From Symbiodinium natans (taxonomy: Eukaryota > Sar > Dinophyceae > Suessiales > Symbiodiniaceae), in NCBI GenBank assembly GCA_905221605.1, contig CAJNDS010000536.1, forward strand, positions 5,001 to 69,000: a stretch of 64,000 bases of DNA, in the 5' to 3' direction. The notes under the pieces are model-generated. The model had not been told where the DNA came from and searched no databases. It saw nothing but the letters and a program-made list of their open reading frames with translations. Every line of letters starts with the position of its first letter. The stretch's first letter is position 1. Below are positions 1 through 8,918 of this stretch, one piece after another. The translations under genes were made by a program, and so were the position numbers.

Positions 1-45
1 ATGCTGAGACGCCCCAAAACCTACGATCTGCATCTTGGAAACTCT

Positions 46-1771
46 AAACCCTAAACCCTAAACCCTAAACCCTAAACCCTAAACCCTAAACCCTAAACCC
101 TAAACCCTAAACCCTAAACCCTAAACCCTCGCCTGGGATTCCAAAGAAGCCAGGCAACGGAACCAGTGGAGACCTCATTTGGCGAGGGACAGACAAGCTC
201 TGGGTGCAGGGTGTCGGGTAACCCTAAACCCCAAACCCTAAACCCCTAAACCCTAAACCCCTAAACCCCTAAACCCCTAAACCCCTAAACCCCTAAACCC
301 TAAACCCTGAACCCTAAACCCCTCAAAATATTCCAAAAAAACCCTACAAGGGTTGAGGGCTTCAGGGCTTTTTGGGGTGTGGGGCTTGGGGTTTCCCTAA
401 ACCCCAAACCCCAAACCCCAAAGCCATCGGTTTGCCTTGCATTTTACGAACACAGAATTCTGGTTTGCAATCGAGGACACATTCCTTAGGGTTTAGGGTT
501 TAGGGTTTAGGGTTTAGGGTTTAGGGTTTAGGGTTTGGGGTGTAGGGTTTAGGGTTTAGGGTTCAATGATCTAGGCAAGGGCGCTCTTTTCTTTCTGGTT
601 CTCGGAGTCGGTGAGCGCATGGCGGTATGAGAGATGCGCGCTACAGGGGGGGCTCCCGTGGTTGACCCGGAGGTGTCCGTATTGAGGGTTGGGGCTTAGG
701 GCCCTATAAGCCCTAAACCTTAAACACAAAACCCTAGCAAATCCTAAGCCCTAAACCCTAAACCCTAAACCCTAAACCGTAAACCCTAAACCCTAAACCC
801 TCCGGTCTTTGGGTTCATTTGGGCCTTGACCAGTGCCAAGCCCTGAGTTCCAGGCAGGACCAGGGCACACAGCGCGGGGAGCAAGACCCGGTGGCCTTGA
901 AAAGGCGCGTGGAGGGTTTAGGGTTTAGGGTTTAGGGCTTAGGGTTTAGGGTTTAGGGTTTAGGGTTTAGGGTTTAGGGTTTAGGGTTTAGGGTTTAGGG
1001 TTTAGGGCTTAGGGTTGAGGGTTTGAGGGGGTTTGAGGGTTGAGGGTTTGAGGGTTTGAGGGTTTGGAGTCTTTGGGTTGAGGGTTCGGAGTCTAGTGAT
1101 TCGGGTGTAAGGAGCCTAAACCCTAAACCCTAAACCCTAAACCCTAAACCCTAAACCCTAAACCCTAAACCCTAAACCCCCTAACCCCTTCACTTGCAGG
1201 GGGGGAGGTTCGAGATGCCGGAACTCTGGTCCTTCTTTCCGAGCCCTGATGGAGCAGGCTTAGGGTCCAGGGTTAAGGGGTTTAGGGTTTAGGGGTTTAG
1301 GGTTTAGGATTTAGGGTTTAGGGTTTAGGGTTTAGGGTTTTGAGTTGAGGGTCTTGGCTCATGTTTAGGGCCTAAGCTCAGGGTTTAGAGTTGAAGGTCT
1401 GGGGCTCAGGGTTAGGGGCTTGCGGTTTAAGGTTTCTTGCTGTGGGGTGGTGGGTCTTGGGTTTTGGAGTTTAAGCCTAAACCCTATACCCTATACCCTA
1501 AACCCTAAACCCTAAACCCTAAACCCTAAACCCTAAACCCTAAACCCTAAACCCTCATGGAGCCGGGCATCGTTGCGACGTCGGCCGCAGGCGCCGCAGA
1601 GATGGAGGCCGCATTGGGCCGGAGGCCTGCAGAGGCTCGACATGCTGGCGGGTTTAGGGTTTAGGGTTTAGGGTTTAGGGTTTAGGGTTTAGGGTTTAGG
1701 GTTTCGGGTTTAGGGTTTAGGGTTTAGGGTTTAGGGTTTAGGGTTTAGGGTTTAGGGTTTTAGGAGAAGCC
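46..1771. repeat. Mosaic of telomere-type arrays in both orientations
   Basis: Arrays of CCCTAAA (about 46-128, 221-325, 735-805, 1117-1187, 1474-1553) and of TTTAGGG (about 487-565, 912-1040, 1262-1340, 1651-1765) alternate, separated by unique islands of roughly 70-150 bp. A typical island is preceded by CCCTAAA and followed by TTTAGGG on the plus strand. The same arrangement surrounds proven exons further right, so most islands here are probably exons, but only the one at 825-895 reads convincingly. Degenerate units (CCCCTAAA, TTTGAGGG) occur. Both orientations are present, so this is not a simple chromosome end. Confidence 0.9.
825..895 (-). CDS. Putative exon with hydrophobic segment, telomere-flanked
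   Basis: The minus strand reads HRVLLPALCALVLPG and then a short polar stretch, like one membrane helix. An acceptor-like CAAG|GCC opens it and a GC donor-like CAAG|GCC closes it. It lies between CCCTAAA (left) and TTTAGGG (right), like the exons of the transporter at 5463-8918. I cannot assign it to a gene. The neighbouring islands at 129-220, 566-700, 1188-1262 and 1554-1650 are open in several frames on both strands and stay undecided. Confidence 0.4.
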
Positions 1772-2567
1772 TAAGTACCATAAACCCTACATCCCCCAAA
1801 AACCCCTAAGTTTTTGGGCTTCGGCCCCAAAAGGCATCTTTTCAACGCGCGTGCCCTCATCGAGGCACCCCTGACCCAAGACCCAAAACTCCCATGAGGG
1901 TCCATGATGTGGATCAACATCCAAACACATCACAACACCTATACGCACACTCCGCGACACGAACAAGCCTTGCCCAAGACACAACTGAAGGGCAAGCTCT
2001 GCATCAGAAACAACTGGCAGCTGACTCACTCATGTCATAACCCTACACCCCGAATGCCAGCCAAAAATGGAAGTTGGTTTTGGGTTTGAAATGCTCTGTG
2101 AAGGCAATAACCTGAGGAGGGGTCGGCGGGCTTGAAAGGGCTCTCCGCTGCCTGGCGCCAAGCCATCGCAGGCTGTTGCTGCCGAAGACCCCCCACGGAA
2201 GTTTGAGCCCTGATATGCTGCAATCAGTAAGAAGCTGCCACTATGGCATGAAAACTCAAGCAACAAGAAGGCTGGGCTTTTGCTTTCTTGTCTTAAGCTT
2301 GGGATGTCTGGTGTAATTCGAAGACATCGCGTGTCTTCAGCTCTTGCCACCACGTAGTGAAAGGCCTCAGTTGACATACTTTTGAGTGTGTGTTGGGCAG
2401 AAGCAGACTTGGGCCTGGAGATTCGCTCTCAACACACAGGCATTGCATCCATTCCTTATTCGCGTTGGCATGAGCTTCTTCGGCAAGAGCGTGCAATTTC
2501 ATGCTGCACATACCCAACCTTGAGCTGGACAGTGCAGCATAGCACATGCATAGCACTACCAGCGAAT
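1772..2567. other. Intergenic stretch downstream of the PPR gene
   Basis: This is unique sequence without telomeric arrays after about 1771. Short open frames exist on both strands, but none has recognisable motifs or a coherent composition. It should hold the 3' flank of the minus-strand PPR gene that ends at 2568. I see no clear element in it. Confidence 0.5.
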
Positions 2568-4289
2568 TCAACGGGCTGCCGCTTGCCTGCGCAGCAAAAC
2601 TGAGAGAGATGCACCTGCAAGAATCATCAAGACGAAGGCTGAGACTGGAAAAGAGGAGGAACGAGTGAGAATGTCATGCGTGTCCTCATTGGGCTGCACA
2701 CCGGAGCGGGTCATTCTCAGAAACCACTTCCTCTGTTCCTGACAGACCTGCCGCCTCATTCGTCGCCATACGGATGAATCATACGCCGCGCTCGTCTTCA
2801 ACATGCTGTTGTAGGCACTCGCGTCCGGCTGAACACCAGCATGAGTCATAGAGCTGAACCATTCCTCTGCCTGATGCAAGTCTCCGGTGCGCTCGCACGC
2901 CTTGAGGAGGATGTGAAAGGCCTTGATGGTCCGCGTCACGCCTGAATCCAGCATGCGCTGCAACCAGGCGTCTGCCTGGGCGAAGTCCTGGTGAGCCAAC
3001 ACCGAGCTGATCAGAGCTTCGTACGTGTGCTCCGTAGGCTGGAAGCCCGCTGCCTCCAGCCTTTCCAGCCATTTGCGGGCATTGCGAACATCACCTGCGG
3101 CGCCGCAGACACTCATCACGCAGTTGAAGGCGGTCACATCGGGGCGTACGTCAGCTGCCTGCATGTTGCCGAACCATTCCTCGGCACCTCGCACGTCACC
3201 TTTCTTGATGAACACTGAGATCATGCTGGTGTAGGTGACGACATTGGGTACAAATCCGGCTTCAACGCTCCGGTTGAAGAAATACGCCGCCCTGCGCGGG
3301 TTTCCGGCATTGGCGCATGCCTTCAGCAGCCGCATGAAGGTGAAATTGTTTGGACGCACGCCCGCTTGCTCCATGCTCTTCCAGAAGCCCTCCGCCTTCT
3401 CCAAGCTGTGCGGATCATCATCCTCATAAGCGCAAGCACTGATCAAGTGGCTAAACGTCACGACGTTTGGCATGATTCCCGCAACCTGCATGCGCTGGAA
3501 GCATCGATTCGCACGGGTGGAGTCCCGAGACACAGCGCAGGCCTGAATAAGGATCGTGTAGCTTTTGGCATCCGGGGCAACACCATTCTTAAGCATGCGG
3601 TTGAACCACATGTCCGCGCGGTCCACGCCGTGCGGCATCGCGAAGCCGAACATGACGGAGTTGTAAGCCTCCGTGCTGCATTGGTCAGACTGCTCCATCT
3701 CGTAGGCCCACTTCTCAAGCTGCTCTCGATCCTTTGCCCTGGCGAAAACCGACAGGAACCATTGATATGTGATCCGATCTGGACGCAAGCCGCGCCCAGC
3801 CAAGCTGTGGAAGAGCGTCTTGGCCTCTTCCACAAGGCTGGCGATCTCCGGGTGTTCAGATGTCGCAAGGTCTCTTCTCAACTCACGCATCCGTTTCTGG
3901 ACCTTGTCGGCGAGCTCCTGGAGGTGTAGGTTGAACTGATCCAACGTGTCATGATCGATCTCCCTTGGCGCCGCCGCACCATCCGCGCACTGCACAGGGT
4001 CCCTGTCGTCTCCTGAGCAGGTTAGCAGAGTGGCCGGCTTGTCTGTGACCGAACGCAAGTCCTCTTGCTGGACCGTGTGCGCGCAGAAGGGACATCGCAC
4101 GGCACATGCATCGCACAAAGCGATGCGCCTGCAGTGGGAGCCTGCTGGGATGCTTCCGTCTGATGCTGGGGGTCTTGGCCCCGGACACCCCAACCGGGAG
4201 CACTCGAAGTACGTCAACGTGTTACGACCACATGCGAAGCACTGATGGAGACAGAGAGAAGAACTGGAGGTGTCCTCATCAGTCTGCAT
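2568..4289 (-). CDS. Pentatricopeptide repeat (PPR) protein with Cys-rich N-terminus and C-terminal membrane helix
   Basis: An uninterrupted 573-codon frame, unlike its intron-rich neighbours. I chose the ATG at 4289-4287 (MQTDEDTSS); the frame stays open upstream but has no earlier ATG. The N-terminal 70 residues carry a Cys/His-rich patch (CFACGR, LGCPG, HCRRIALCDACAVRCPFC) that may bind zinc. A helical linker follows, then about ten 35-residue PPR units, recognisable by AYNSVMFGFA, YTILIQACAV, TFSHLISACA and AFNCVMSVCG. PPR proteins bind single-stranded RNA one base per repeat, usually in organelles. The last 30 residues contain a hydrophobic stretch (FVLMILAGASLSVLL) ending in Arg-rich residues, which suggests a membrane anchor, unusual for PPR proteins. 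No clear organelle-targeting peptide is visible. Family assignment is firm; the RNA target is unknown. Confidence 0.93.
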   Translation of the reverse strand: MQTDEDTSSSSLCLHQCFACGRNTLTYFECSRLGCPGPRPPASDGSIPAGSHCRRIALCDACAVRCPFCAHTVQQEDLRSVTDKPATLLTCSGDDRDPVQCADGAAAPREIDHDTLDQFNLHLQELADKVQKRMRELRRDLATSEHPEIASLVEEAKTLFHSLAGRGLRPDRITYQWFLSVFARAKDREQLEKWAYEMEQSDQCSTEAYNSVMFGFAMPHGVDRADMWFNRMLKNGVAPDAKSYTILIQACAVSRDSTRANRCFQRMQVAGIMPNVVTFSHLISACAYEDDDPHSLEKAEGFWKSMEQAGVRPNNFTFMRLLKACANAGNPRRAAYFFNRSVEAGFVPNVVTYTSMISVFIKKGDVRGAEEWFGNMQAADVRPDVTAFNCVMSVCGAAGDVRNARKWLERLEAAGFQPTEHTYEALISSVLAHQDFAQADAWLQRMLDSGVTRTIKAFHILLKACERTGDLHQAEEWFSSMTHAGVQPDASAYNSMLKTSAAYDSSVWRRMRRQVCQEQRKWFLRMTRSGVQPNEDTHDILTRSSSFPVSAFVLMILAGASLSVLLRRQAAAR

Positions 4290-5462
4290 GGCGAGGCTTC
4301 TTGCAGGGCTGGACAAGAACGACGCCCCACTGCAGCGTCACTACACGTGGCCGAAGCCTGTGGAAACCAGCTGCGTGAGGCACATTCCTTAACGAACCCA
4401 CAACCCTAAGCCCTCAGCACCGAATCCTAGACCCGATAACCGATACCTCCCAACTCGGACACCTCCCGAAGCCTGAAAAATCCTGAAGGTTCCTTCTTTG
4501 CTTTTGACTAGTTTCATCCTGAGCCCTAAGCCGTAAACTCTCAACCCTCAACCAGTACTCACTACGCAACACTCGGCGCTGAACGTTGGCGAACAGCGGG
4601 GCCCCTTTTAGGGTTGAGGGCTTATGTGGCCTTTGGGGGTGGAAGGTTTGGGGCTTTAGGGCTTTAGGGCTTTAGGGCTTTAGGGCTTTAGGGCTTTAGG
4701 GCTTTAGGGCTTTAGGGCTTTAGGGCTTTAGGGCTTTAATCCGAGCTTCTGATTAGTGGGTGGGGGGGCCCCCCCCCCCCCACAATAAGGAATGCAGGGT
4801 TCCGCAATAGTTGGACCCTGGCCCTGTATTGATTCTCTATTAAAAACAATAGGCTGCAGATCCCTGAGGTGCTGTAGCTTTGCGTCTCCGCAAGCAAAAC
4901 AAGAAGCCTGCCGACAGATTTTTGAACCCCCCCAAAAAAATTCCTTTAAATGTGGGGGGTTTGTCCCATACGAAATCCACCCTAATGGAAAGTAGTCTTC
5001 CGGCGGGCTTCCGGCCAAAAAAAATTTCTTTAAATGTGGGGGGTATTAATTAATCAGATGCTCGGATTAGGGTTTTAGGGCTCTAGGGCTTTAAGGCTTC
5101 TGGGGTTTTTAGGGCTTTAGGGCTTTAGGGCTTGAGGGTTTGAGGGTTTCAGGGTTCTCTGTGAAAGCCGCAGCTCCTGAACCCTCAAGCCCCAAAGTGC
5201 CGAAATCCCCAGGGCTCCACGACATCTAAAAGCCCGTATGAACACCCTTTCTCCGTACATCAGATGCTCGAGTGGTGCGCGCCAGCTACCCGTGGCCTTC
5301 CCTAACATTGTGCCTGAAGACACATTTCTGCAAGCTCGAGGAAAAACCTCTTCTAGGGAAAACTTTCCAAGCCCTGCCGGGCTGTACGCAGGGCATTTAG
5401 TGCTTTCTAAACTTTGCCATCCCCTGAACCCGACCTCCTTTGTGCGCTCAGAGGGGGCCCTG
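4290..5462. other. Intergenic region between the PPR and MFS genes
   Basis: It lies 5' of the PPR gene and 3' of the transporter gene. It holds an array of the variant unit GGGCTTTA (about 4640-4737), a 333-bp TIR element (4737-5069), more variant telomeric units (5068-5160) and otherwise unique sequence. No open frame here looks coding. Promoter elements cannot be recognised; dinoflagellates lack conventional TATA-driven promoters. Confidence 0.55.
4737..5069. mobile_element. 333-bp element with 19-bp terminal inverted repeats
   Basis: The left end TAATCCGAGCTTCTGATTA (4737-4755) matches the reverse complement of the right end TAATCAGATGCTCGGATTA (5051-5069) at 18 of 19 positions. Inside, the motif TTYCTTTAAATGTGGGGGGT occurs twice (about 4940-4962 and 5023-5043). 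No coding capacity. It sits exactly at the border of a GGGCTTTA array. Most likely a MITE-like non-autonomous DNA transposon or a former introner element. Confidence 0.7.
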
Positions 5463-8400
5463 CTATGGTTCCTTCTCCCGGGTCAGAAGGCGGTACAAGT
5501 GAAAGCTGGTAATGCAGGAGACTGCGCAAAGCGCCACCTGCATAAGGGCTTAGGGTTTGGGGTTTAGGGTTTAGGGTTTAGGGTTTAGGGTTTAGGGTTG
5601 AGGCGCCACCTGCATGAGGGCGTAGGCATCCTGGCCGCCCGGCCCATCAATCATCCCGCGCGCCAGGGCAGGACTCAAGAAACGGGCCACGCTGTCTTGC
5701 AAGAGGGCGTCCACGATGACCATGACCTTACTTCTCCCATAACCAAGGGGGAAAAGAAGGTTAAACTCTAACATTCCTACTAAAAAAGGAAGCCCAAGAA
5801 GTTTAGGGTTTAGGGTTTAGGGTTTAGGGTTTATAGGGTATAGGGTTTAGGGTTTAGGGTTTAGGGTTTAGGGTTTAGGGTTTAGGGTTTAGGGTTTAGG
5901 GTTTAGGGTTTAGGGTTTAGGGTTTTAGGGTTTAGGGTTTAGGGTTTAAAGTTAAAGGCGAAGTAAGTGGCTTCTGCTGAGAAGAGCGATCCAGGCTTGG
6001 AATGCTGCAGCAGGATTCCTTCCGCGATGCCGCTGGCCGTGTAGGCCATCGGAAAAAGCAGGCTGTCCGCAACAAGGATTGGCCAATAGCCCGGCACGCC
6101 CCCAAATGCAGGACCGATCCTCGCATGTTTAGGGTTTAGGGTTTAGGGTTTAGGCTTTCGGGTTTAGGGTTTAGGGTTTGGGGTTTAGGGTTTAGGGTTG
6201 AATCCCTTGATAAAGTACGAGCTATGATGGTCCCACATAAATCTACCCAAACACGCGGCGCTACTTCCCGCGGCCGGGGATCTCCGGAAAGAAGAGCAGG
6301 GAAATCAGCAAGGTCGACAGCGTCAGCGCGCAGACCATGGCAGCCTTGCTTCTCCGATAACCAGGGGGAAAAGAAGGTTCAACTTTAATATTCCTAATAT
6401 TCCTACTACATAAGGTAAACCCAAAAAGTTTAGGGTTTAGGGTTTAGGGTTTAGGGTTTAGGGTTTAAAGCTCAAGGCGAAGGAAGCAGCATCCGAGCCC
6501 CGACCCGGCTGCAGCAAGCCAAGGCAGGCCATCAAGGGGGTGCCGAAGAGGAAGGTCGACCCCACGGCGAGACCCACGATGCGGCGCCGGAAACCGTACT
6601 TCGCCTCAGAAGAACAGGGAGAGTTATCCCTAAACCCTAAACCCTAAACCCTAAACCCTAAACCCTTAACCCTTAAACCCTAAACCCTAAACCCCTAAAC
6701 CCTTAAACCCTAAACCCGAAACCCGCATTTCGCCTCCAAGAGCAGGGAGCTTGCTGCTTCGAGCGCTGACACGATCAGCGCCCGCTCCACGCCGAGCGCA
6801 GCAGCAGTGACCCAGACTTGCGCTCTGCTGGAGTGGTCCACGTCCTCTAGGGTTTAGGGTTTAGGGTTCAGGGTTTAGGGTTTAGGGTTTAAGGTTTAGG
6901 GTTGAGGGTTGAGGGTTTACGGTTTAGGGTTTAGGATTTAGGGTTTAGGGTTTAGGGGGTTCCCCTACGACACCCCTCTAAACTACCCCCCCCCCCCCCT
7001 AGGTTCCCCCCATAATTTAGGCTGTTTAGGGAGCATTAAGCCTACTTAAGGTTATTTTAAGGGGGGGAACCCTAAACCCTAAACCCTAAACCCTAAACCC
7101 TAAACCCTAAACCCCCCCTTTTAGGGTCCTCAAGGTTGCAGATCTGGTCACTGGGAGGGCTGGGCTGCTCCTTGGGGCCATCCGAGGTCACTTCGAGGAC
7201 TTGGGGAACCAAGAGGAAGGACGCGAGCGTCAGCAGAGTCCACACCCCTGGAGAGGGCTTTAGGGTTTAGGGCTTTAGGCTTTAGGGTTTAGGGTTTAGG
7301 GTTTAGGGTTTAGGATTTAGGGTTTAGGGTTTAGGGTTTAGGGCTTAGGGTTTAGGGGTTAGGGGGGCGGTAGGCAGAAAATGTACTCGAAGCCCTCAGT
7401 CCTGAACCCTTTTCTGGGATAATCTGGCCCCCGAATCCTCAACCCTTTCTTGGGATACACTGAACACAGGCACTTCTATCGTAACCCTAAACCCTAAACC
7501 CTAAACCCTAAACCCTAAACCCTAAACCCTAAACCCTAAACCCCACATCAGGGGACCCCGACTTTCGGAGAACTCCCCCACCTGCTAAGCACCAAGCGGG
7601 AGCTGCATAGCTCTCAAGCTCAGATAGATCCTTGAAGGGTTTAGGGTTTCGGGTTTAGGGTTTAGGGTTTAGGGTTTAGGGTTTAGGGTTTAGGGTTTAG
7701 GGTTTAGGGTACGATGAATACTATTTGTATTCATATTTCGTTCTTAGCAAACAATAGGGTTTAGGGTTTAGGGTATCAGCAACGGAATTTTTCAGATTCA
7801 TAATCATGTCATATTAGTATCTCTGTTCATATGGTCCCACAAAAAGTCCAATTTCTGTGGGGTTTACAGATGGTTCTTCTTTTTTGACAAGGGAGTTGGA
7901 GGATCACAACAACAAAAACCCTAAACCCTAAACCCTAAACCCTAAACCCTAAACCCTAAACCCTAAACCCTAAAACCCTAAACCCTAAACCCTAAACAAA
8001 AACAAAAAACAAAGACAAGGCCCAGGTTCAGGGAGAAGCCCACGAAGGGCTGCGTCAAGCAAGGGCCCCGCACCGACTCCGAGGCTGCAGACGATGCCCC
8101 CGGCGAGGCTGAAGGGCACCAGCTCGGGCTCCGGCGTGACTTTCACGGCCAGCAGCCAGGTCGGAGAGAACATGCAGAGCCTGGAGCACGGCAGATGAAG
8201 GGAGCAACAGAGAGGAAGAGAGAGAGTCAGAGAGAGAGCAAGAAAGAAAGAAGGAAGGAAGGAAGGAAGGAAGAGAGGAGGAAAGGAAGCAAAAAGAGGT
8301 GGAAAGGAGGAAGAAGAACCGCTTGAGTTGGAAAGCTCAAAGCTCATCTTGTCTCGCTCGCAACCCTAGCCCTACATGCCTTAAATCCCCGAAACGCCAC

Positions 8401-8918
8401 CGAGGCTATGGCATGCCCATTCCGACGCGGGCTGCAATGATTGCTGCCAAGCGCAGCTCATTCCTCCACGTCGAGCACACACTCGCCACGAAGAGCAGGT
8501 TCAAAAGCACACAGCCAAATGCTGATAGCACAATGGCCCAGCGACTCCGCTGTTGAATCCATGGCTTCGTGAGGAGCTTTACCTGCAACGAAGCCCCCAG
8601 GAAGTTCGCCACGAAGGCAGAGCCGATAATGAAGCCGGAGGTGCTGGCGCCGTAGCCCAACAAGGTGGCTAAGCCATAGGAGGATGGAAGGGCCACGCTG
8701 CTCTGGACAAAGTAGCTGAGGAGCGTGGTAAGATGGAGCAGCTGCAGCGCTCGGCGCCGGGCGGCCTCCGGCGCGAACGAGGCGAGCGCGCCCGCGACCC
8801 CAAGAAGCAGGGCGAGCAGAAGCACCGCAAGAGCCGCGGGCACCGCTGCAGCCCCTAAGAGCCCTTGAGAAAGCAGCTGTGGGCCATGGCTGTGCGCTAG
8901 CCCGGGGCGCAGCTTCAT
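5463..8918 (-). CDS. MFS-type membrane transporter, ten exons, telomeric introns
   Basis: Join (minus strand): 8918-8413, 8180-8022, 7561-7542, 7247-7129, 6844-6734, 6604-6491, 6344-6268, 6119-5972, 5726-5610, 5537-5463. Every junction keeps frame and gives 481 aa, the usual length of a major facilitator. It starts at MKLRPGLAHS and ends with TREKEP and TAG. About 12 hydrophobic helices are seen, with family-like loops: ARVGMGML after helix 4, AVKVTPEPELVPF, GVGAGPLL, and GGQDAYALMQ before the last helix. MFS proteins move small solutes across membranes; the substrate cannot be told. Donors are GC (introns 1, 2, 5, 6, 8), GA (4, 7) and GT (3, 9); all acceptors are AG. The 20-nt exon 3 and the end of exon 2 are the least certain joins. 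Eight of nine introns contain TTTAGGG/CCCTAAA arrays. Confidence 0.88.
5538..5609 (-). repeat. MFS intron 9: 72-nt telomeric intron
   Basis: Donor CAG|GTGGCGCC and acceptor ATGCAG|GTGGCGC. Between them lies almost only (CCCTAAA)n on the gene strand. The 19-bp sequence GCCCTYATGCAGGTGGCGC is present at both ends with one mismatch, so the exon border was duplicated when the array arrived. Removal restores ALMQ|VALCAV, the last membrane helix. Confidence 0.85.
5727..5971 (-). repeat. MFS intron 8: composite telomeric intron
   Basis: GC donor (GAA|GCCACTTACTTCGCC), then (CCCTAAA)n on the gene strand, then a non-telomeric 3' tail (about 5727-5803) that closely matches the tail of intron 6, ending in GGAGAAGTAAG|G. 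Confidence 0.85.
6120..6267 (-). repeat. MFS intron 7: telomeric intron with GA donor
   Basis: GA donor (CGCGG|GAAGTAG) and acceptor GCGAG|GATCGG. About 60 bp of unique sequence near the donor is followed by (CCCTAAA)n on the gene strand up to the acceptor. Reading through would give a stop at once (TAG), so splicing is required. Confidence 0.8.
6345..6490 (-). repeat. MFS intron 6: composite telomeric intron
   Basis: GC donor (GAT|GCTGCTTCCTTCGCC), a short (CCCTAAA)n run, and a 3' tail (about 6345-6428) shared with intron 8, ending GGAGAAGCAAG|G. Confidence 0.85.
6605..6733 (-). repeat. MFS intron 5: telomeric intron flanked by GAGGCGAA
   Basis: The 8-bp GAGGCGAA occurs at both exon borders. 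Donor GAG|GCGAAA, acceptor GAG|GCGAAG. The body is (TTTAGGG)n on the gene strand with a short non-telomeric end. Removal gives SSLLLEA|KYGFRRR without a frame change. Confidence 0.88.
6845..7128 (-). repeat. MFS intron 4: inverted telomeric arms, GA donor
   Basis: GAGGAC occurs at both exon borders. Donor GAG|GACCC, acceptor CTAGAG|GACG. On the gene strand it runs (TTTAGGG)n, about 100 bp spacer, (CCCTAAA)n, so the two arms can pair. Removal gives ICNLE|DVDHSS in frame. Confidence 0.88.
7248..7541 (-). repeat. MFS intron 3: donor GT supplied by the telomeric unit
   Basis: Donor TGGG|GTTTAGGG: the intron starts with the telomere repeat itself. Acceptor CTCTCCAG|GGG. On the gene strand it has (TTTAGGG)n, then a spacer, then (CCCTAAA)n, an inverted pair. 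Confidence 0.8.
7562..8021 (-). repeat. MFS intron 2: telomeric intron
   Basis: GC donor (CCTGG|GCCTTG), T-rich start, (TTTAGGG)n at 7917-8000 (gene strand), unique AT-rich spacer, (CCCTAAA)n at about 7630-7770, and an acceptor near 7562. The exact acceptor is uncertain; GCAG|GTGGGG at about 7577 is an alternative. Confidence 0.65.
8181..8412 (-). other. MFS intron 1: purine/pyrimidine-biased, non-telomeric
   Basis: GC donor (GGCAT|GCCATAG) and acceptor GTGCTCCAG|GCTC. The body has a long CTTCC/CTCT tract (forward GAAGG/GAGA at 8215-8300). It is the only intron of this gene without a telomeric array. Confidence 0.7.

Noticed and set aside
1-130. Chromosome end at the left border
   Set aside because: Unique sequence precedes the first array, orientation alternates for 16 kb, and the arrays lie between exons. 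A nearby end is possible but not shown.
8215-8300. GAAGG/GAGA tract as a regulatory GAGA site
   Set aside because: It lies inside MFS intron 1 and is simple sequence; no independent evidence of binding.
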